34,963 bases of DNA from the NCBI GenBank assembly GCA_045533175.1, contig JAZSHJ010000141.1, positions 1 to 34,963 of the forward strand. Reading direction: 5' to 3'. This document shows positions 32,028 through 34,963 of the stretch, one piece after another. A model generated the notes under the pieces. It was not told the DNA's origin. It searched no databases and saw only the letters and a list, made by a program, of their open reading frames with translations. Within the stretch, counting starts at the first letter, position 1. Each line of letters begins with the position of its first letter. The translations under genes were made by a program, and so were the position numbers. Origin of the DNA: SIG588 sp045533175. Lineage in GTDB: Bacteria; Bacillota; Clostridia; Oscillospirales; Acutalibacteraceae.

Positions 32028-33299
32028 ATGATGGCTTCGCTGTGGCAAAGCATCAAAACACGTGTGAGTGAACCGTGGTTTCGTGCAGTTCTGTATCTTT
32101 GCATCGCACCGTTATTTCCGGAATACGTGCAGCCCGCCCTTCTGTTCCCGGCGTTGATCGCGGCTGCGCGTGATTGCAAGCGCGCCTCGCGCCCCTTCGC
32201 GGTGGGGACGGTCGGATGGGTGATCCTTGCCTTTATCACCTACTTTTTGGTGTCTGCCCCGTTTGCCAAACAACCCATGAATGCGTTGACATCCACGGGG
32301 TTGTGGATCATGATGTTTGCATGGTATCTGGTGTTCACCGCGGTGTTGACCGAACGCAAACGATTGGAAGATACCGCGTTTCTCACCACGTTGGTGATGG
32401 GCGTGATCGGCTTGATCGGCAGTACGCAGTATTTCTTGCGGTTTGTCGGAAAAAGCACTTCTTTGCAATTCTGGCTTCGGTTGGATACTCTCGTGTATGA
32501 ATGGCTTCCGTGGGATATCGGCATGGGCATTGCGGGGGTGCGCGTGTGTGCCACCTTCAACAACCCGAACATTCTGGCACAGTATTTGGTGATGGTGATT
32601 CCTTTCGCCGCCTACTGCGCCTTCCATGCGCCGAGTGTGCGGCGCCGCAACGTTTCGCGCTTTTGTCTGCTTGCCGCCATCGGATGTTTGGCGTTCACCT
32701 TCTCCCGCGGAGCATACATCGCGTTGATCGTGGCGGGTGTGGTGTTGGTGGTGGCCAACCGTCGGCACATTCTCACCATCGTGATGTCGGCGCTGTCGGC
32801 GTTGTTGCTCATTCCCGATGCGGTGTGGAACCGTGTGCGTTCGCTCGGTCACATTGATGTGTCGGGGTTGGAACGCATCATGGCATGGGATATTTGCTTG
32901 GAAGTGATCGCACAGTATCCCGTGTTCGGTACGGGTTGCGGCATCTTTTACACATGGCAGGTGTTGGCGGAAGCGGGCACACACGCCCCTCACGCGCACA
33001 ACACGATTTTGCAGATTTTGGTGGAAGGCGGCATTGTGGCGCTGTGCATGCTGTTGTATCTGGCGTTTCACTTGTTGCAATGCGGCTTTTTGCTGGCGCG
33101 GCGGAAGGAAAGCAGTCAATTCGGTTTTGCCGTGTTGGCGTTTGCGCTGGCATACAGCACGCAGGCGATGGTGGAATATGCGTTCACTTTCCCGAGTTTG
33201 GTGGCGGCATTCGCTCTCACCGTGGCTATGACGGATAATGCGGCGCGCCTGTATCTTAATCGCCCTATGACACCGCTTGTACTGAAAAAACACAAATGA
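32028..33299 (+). CDS. O-antigen ligase/polymerase-like membrane protein
   Basis: It has 423 residues with about 10-11 hydrophobic segments. The Wzy/WaaL signature region is present: NNPNILAQYLVMVIPF near residue 181, SRGAYIALIVAGVVL near 226, then a long external loop with RIMAWDICLEVIAQYPVFGT and PHAHNTILQILVEGG near residue 325, which carries the conserved HN of this superfamily. In a Gram-positive-type cell there is no LPS, so the product would polymerise or attach a cell-wall or capsular polysaccharide, or glycosylate a protein. No glycosyltransferases flank it. The start is ATG 32028 or 32031 after GGGAGGGG. The longer frame up to 31887 crosses the promoter and is rejected. Confidence 0.85.
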   Translation: MMASLWQSIKTRVSEPWFRAVLYLCIAPLFPEYVQPALLFPALIAAARDCKRASRPFAVGTVGWVILAFITYFLVSAPFAKQPMNALTSTGLWIMMFAWYLVFTAVLTERKRLEDTAFLTTLVMGVIGLIGSTQYFLRFVGKSTSLQFWLRLDTLVYEWLPWDIGMGIAGVRVCATFNNPNILAQYLVMVIPFAAYCAFHAPSVRRRNVSRFCLLAAIGCLAFTFSRGAYIALIVAGVVLVVANRRHILTIVMSALSALLLIPDAVWNRVRSLGHIDVSGLERIMAWDICLEVIAQYPVFGTGCGIFYTWQVLAEAGTHAPHAHNTILQILVEGGIVALCMLLYLAFHLLQCGFLLARRKESSQFGFAVLAFALAYSTQAMVEYAFTFPSLVAAFALTVAMTDNAARLYLNRPMTPLVLKKHK

Positions 33300-33333
33300 G
33301 AAAACGCTGTTCGCAAGAACAGCGTTTTCTCAT
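33296..33333. terminator. Bidirectional terminator between the ligase-like gene and the VanY-type gene
   Basis: Perfect 17-bp stem 33296-33312 with 33317-33333, 4-base loop GCAA. The left arm contains the stop codon of the ligase-like gene. The AAAA/TTTT runs are inside the stem and the tail T run is short. Confidence 0.8.
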
Positions 33334-33351
33334 TTGGTTGCTAAACCGGGA

Positions 33352-34158
33352 TCATCCGTAGGTTTCGGCGAGATATTCTTCCAAACAGATACCGCGGGAC
33401 ATAATGGCGGTGGCGGCTTCCACCCCTACGTAACGGTAATGCCACGGTTCGTAGATCACGCCTGTGACATCTTCTTTTTCTTTGGGATAGCGCAGAATAA
33501 ATCCATATTCTGCACAATGTGATTGCAACCACGCGAAGGCTTCGGTGTTTTCAAAACTTTCTTCCAGCGAGTACACTCCGTTGGAAAGGATATCCGCCGC
33601 GAGCCCCATGTGATGTTCGCTGGTGCCGGGACGCGCCACTTCGGTGGAGGCTTTGGCTTCGGCCTCGGTTTGGCTGTAACCGCGGCTTTTCCATTCGTTC
33701 ACTTCACGGTTAAAGAGTGTCACTTGCAGGTCATACGGGCGAAACAGCGATACGGGACGCAGTCCGTATGCCGCCCCCGCGTTCAGCATTTCGCGCAAGG
33801 CCGTGGCGGCGCGGGTGTCAAACAGCAGGGAACTGCCGAACTCGTTTGTGAGGTTCGCTTCATAATCGTGATCGGCGGGCAGGGGGTTCCATCCGTTCAC
33901 CAACTGCAGATTCCATGAAGGCACGCTCTGTTGCACGTAATGCCCGTCCACATACAGCGCGGTGGGCTTGGTTGCGGTGGCGGAGGTGGTCGCGATTGCG
34001 GTGGGGGACGGTTCTTTCGTGCCGCCGAGCGGCAGCACGCGCTTTATTCCCCACAGCAACAACAGCACGCCGAGCAGAGCAATCATCACGGCGGCAACAG
34101 CAAGCAATGCGCGAACGGCACGCTTGGTTGCATTGGTTTTTCGTTTTTTTGTAGCCAC
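33352..34158 (-). CDS. Membrane-anchored D-alanyl-D-alanine carboxypeptidase, VanY/M15B type (copy 1)
   Basis: It removes the terminal D-Ala of peptidoglycan stem peptides outside the membrane. It has 268 residues. A basic N-terminus is followed by one membrane helix (about 17-42) and a short Thr/Ala/Pro linker (about 48-66), then the M15B domain. Zinc and catalytic residues match the family: SxHxxGxAxD as S180, H182, G185, A187, D189, and Glu237 with His240 in EPWHYRYVG. The start is GTG at 34158 after AAGGAGG. The stop of copy 2 lies within this ribosome site, so the two copies form an operon with copy 2 first. There is no vanHAX-type gene nearby, so this is wall trimming rather than evidence of glycopeptide resistance. 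Confidence 0.93.
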   Translation of the reverse strand: MATKKRKTNATKRAVRALLAVAAVMIALLGVLLLLWGIKRVLPLGGTKEPSPTAIATTSATATKPTALYVDGHYVQQSVPSWNLQLVNGWNPLPADHDYEANLTNEFGSSLLFDTRAATALREMLNAGAAYGLRPVSLFRPYDLQVTLFNREVNEWKSRGYSQTEAEAKASTEVARPGTSEHHMGLAADILSNGVYSLEESFENTEAFAWLQSHCAEYGFILRYPKEKEDVTGVIYEPWHYRYVGVEAATAIMSRGICLEEYLAETYG

Positions 34159-34170
34159 GGTTGCTCCTCC

Positions 34171-34963
34171 TTATCCGTAGGTTTCGGCGAGATATTCTTC
34201 CAAACAGATGCCGCGGGACATAATGGCGGTGGCGGCTTCCACCCCCACGTAACGGTAATGCCACGGTTCGTAAATAACGCCCGTGATGTGTTCCTTATCT
34301 TTCGGATAACGCAAAATGAAACCGTATTCCGCGCAATGCGCTTTCAACCACGCGAAGGCCTCGGTGTTTTCAAAACTCTGCTCCAACGAATAAATACCGT
34401 TGGAAAGGATATCCGCCGCGAGCCCCAAATGATGTTCGCTGGTGCCGGGGCGTGCCACCACCGTAGCGGCTTTGGCTTCGGCCTCTGCTTGGGAATACCC
34501 GCGATCGAGATAGGTGTTCACCTTGCGGTTGAACAGCGTGACCTGCAGGTCATACGGGCGGAACAGCGAGGCGGCGCGCAAGCCATAGGTTTTGCCCGCG
34601 TTCAGCATTTGTCGCAGGGCGGTTGACGCGCGGGCATCGAACAAGAGCGAACTGCCGAACTCATTTGTCAAATGTTCCTCATAAGGATACTCGGCGGGCA
34701 GGGCGTTCCATCCGTTCACCAAGCGCAGATTCCACGCGGGCACCTGCGCTTGTACGTAATGCCCCGTGGAGGGGACGGTTGTTCCTGTCGTTGCAGCGGC
34801 GGAAGCGGTCGTAGCCGTTGTTGCAGACGTTGAGGTTGTAGTTGCTGTCGTGGTTGCGGTAGTTGTGGTCGTAGTCGTTGCGACCACAGTAGTGGTCGGC
34901 ATTGTAGCGGTCACGGTGGTTGCCGTGGCGGCGGTGCCCAATACGATCCGCATGATGATGCGG
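34171..34963 (-). CDS. VanY/M15B-type D-alanyl-D-alanine carboxypeptidase (copy 2, N-terminus outside window)
   Basis: At least 264 residues are visible and the frame is open to the window edge. The first visible residues (RIIMRIVLGTAA) look like the end of a membrane helix, so the true start is probably upstream rather than at ATG 34953. A Thr-rich linker of about 55 residues, longer than in copy 1, precedes the M15B domain. SEHHLGLAAD and EPWHYRYVG give the same zinc and catalytic residues as copy 1. The last 36 residues are identical in the two proteins, and the last 105 bases differ at only four positions, while linkers and membrane parts differ. This is a tandem duplication with conserved catalytic domain. 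Confidence 0.9.
   Translation of the reverse strand, partial: RIIMRIVLGTAATATTVTATMPTTTVVATTTTTTTATTTATTTSTSATTATTASAAATTGTTVPSTGHYVQAQVPAWNLRLVNGWNALPAEYPYEEHLTNEFGSSLLFDARASTALRQMLNAGKTYGLRAASLFRPYDLQVTLFNRKVNTYLDRGYSQAEAEAKAATVVARPGTSEHHLGLAADILSNGIYSLEQSFENTEAFAWLKAHCAEYGFILRYPKDKEHITGVIYEPWHYRYVGVEAATAIMSRGICLEEYLAETYG
34770..34935 (-). repeat. Low-complexity Thr-rich coding stretch in VanY copy 2
   Basis: Runs of GTT/GTC/GTG/GTA triplets on the + strand (ACN codons on the - strand) encode the Thr linker. Different Thr codons are mixed, which argues for protein-level selection over a simple DNA slippage repeat. Confidence 0.7.

Noticed and set aside
34770..34935. A possible triplet microsatellite or CRISPR-like array
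   Set aside because: The triplets use mixed Thr codons in one reading frame and there are no spacer/repeat units of constant length. It is a coding linker.
33352..34963. Vancomycin resistance locus suggested by VanY-type genes
   Set aside because: No vanH, vanA, vanX or VanRS-type genes are present. M15B carboxypeptidases are common wall-trimming enzymes.

Overview
The window is a GC-moderate (roughly mid-50s %) bacterial chromosome segment. It looks like a member of the Clostridia (Bacillota), most likely an uncultured Oscillospiraceae/Ruminococcaceae-type gut or rumen bacterium. The evidence is a PolC-type replicative polymerase in the usual dxr-rseP-ispG-polC string, strong AGGAGG ribosome sites, TTGACA/TATAAT promoters, a dockerin-bearing surface protein, and a CotH / VTC-domain / DUF4956 operon. 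No tRNA, rRNA, CRISPR array, IS element or phage gene was seen. No gene-free gap exceeds 300 bases.

Left part (1-7254): the end of dxr, then rseP, ispG and polC on the + strand, closed by an unusually elaborate nested hairpin terminator. 7313-9681: the serine pathway pair serC-serA with its own promoter and a perfect terminator. 9692-14050: a MATE exporter; a small metallophosphodiesterase on the - strand; a tight cassette of three small proteins of unknown function; rsmI; and a membrane-anchored DUF4375-like protein.

14063-16142 is a vitamin B6 locus: a MocR/GntR-aminotransferase regulator next to pyridoxamine kinase. The regulator lacks the PLP-binding lysine and the C-terminal end of its fold. 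Its start codon lies inside one arm of a perfect 16-bp inverted repeat whose other arm overlaps its -10 box. prfB follows, without the programmed frameshift found in many bacteria.

17388-23463 is on the - strand. An MFS transporter and LacI repressor form one operon. Upstream of it is the operon cotH-like lipoprotein kinase, VTC polyphosphate polymerase domain, DUF4956 membrane protein. Divergent from this operon is a 1114-residue secreted protein made of alternating pre-peptidase-C-like and BIG2-like beta domains ending in two dockerin modules (23672-27016). The roughly 280-base divergent promoter region holds two clear inverted repeats. This envelope-related pair of transcripts is the best candidate for an incompletely described system.

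Right part (27037-34963): glmS and a cytoplasmic glutaminase-A-like (DUF4964/4965) protein on the - strand, an ApbE flavin transferase lipoprotein, an O-antigen-ligase-like polymerase (+), and a recent tandem duplication of a membrane-anchored VanY-type D,D-carboxypeptidase. The outermost VanY copy runs off the window. GlmS, the ligase-like protein, the carboxypeptidases and the surface proteins give this half a cell-envelope flavour. All functions come from reading motifs by eye; no database search was run.
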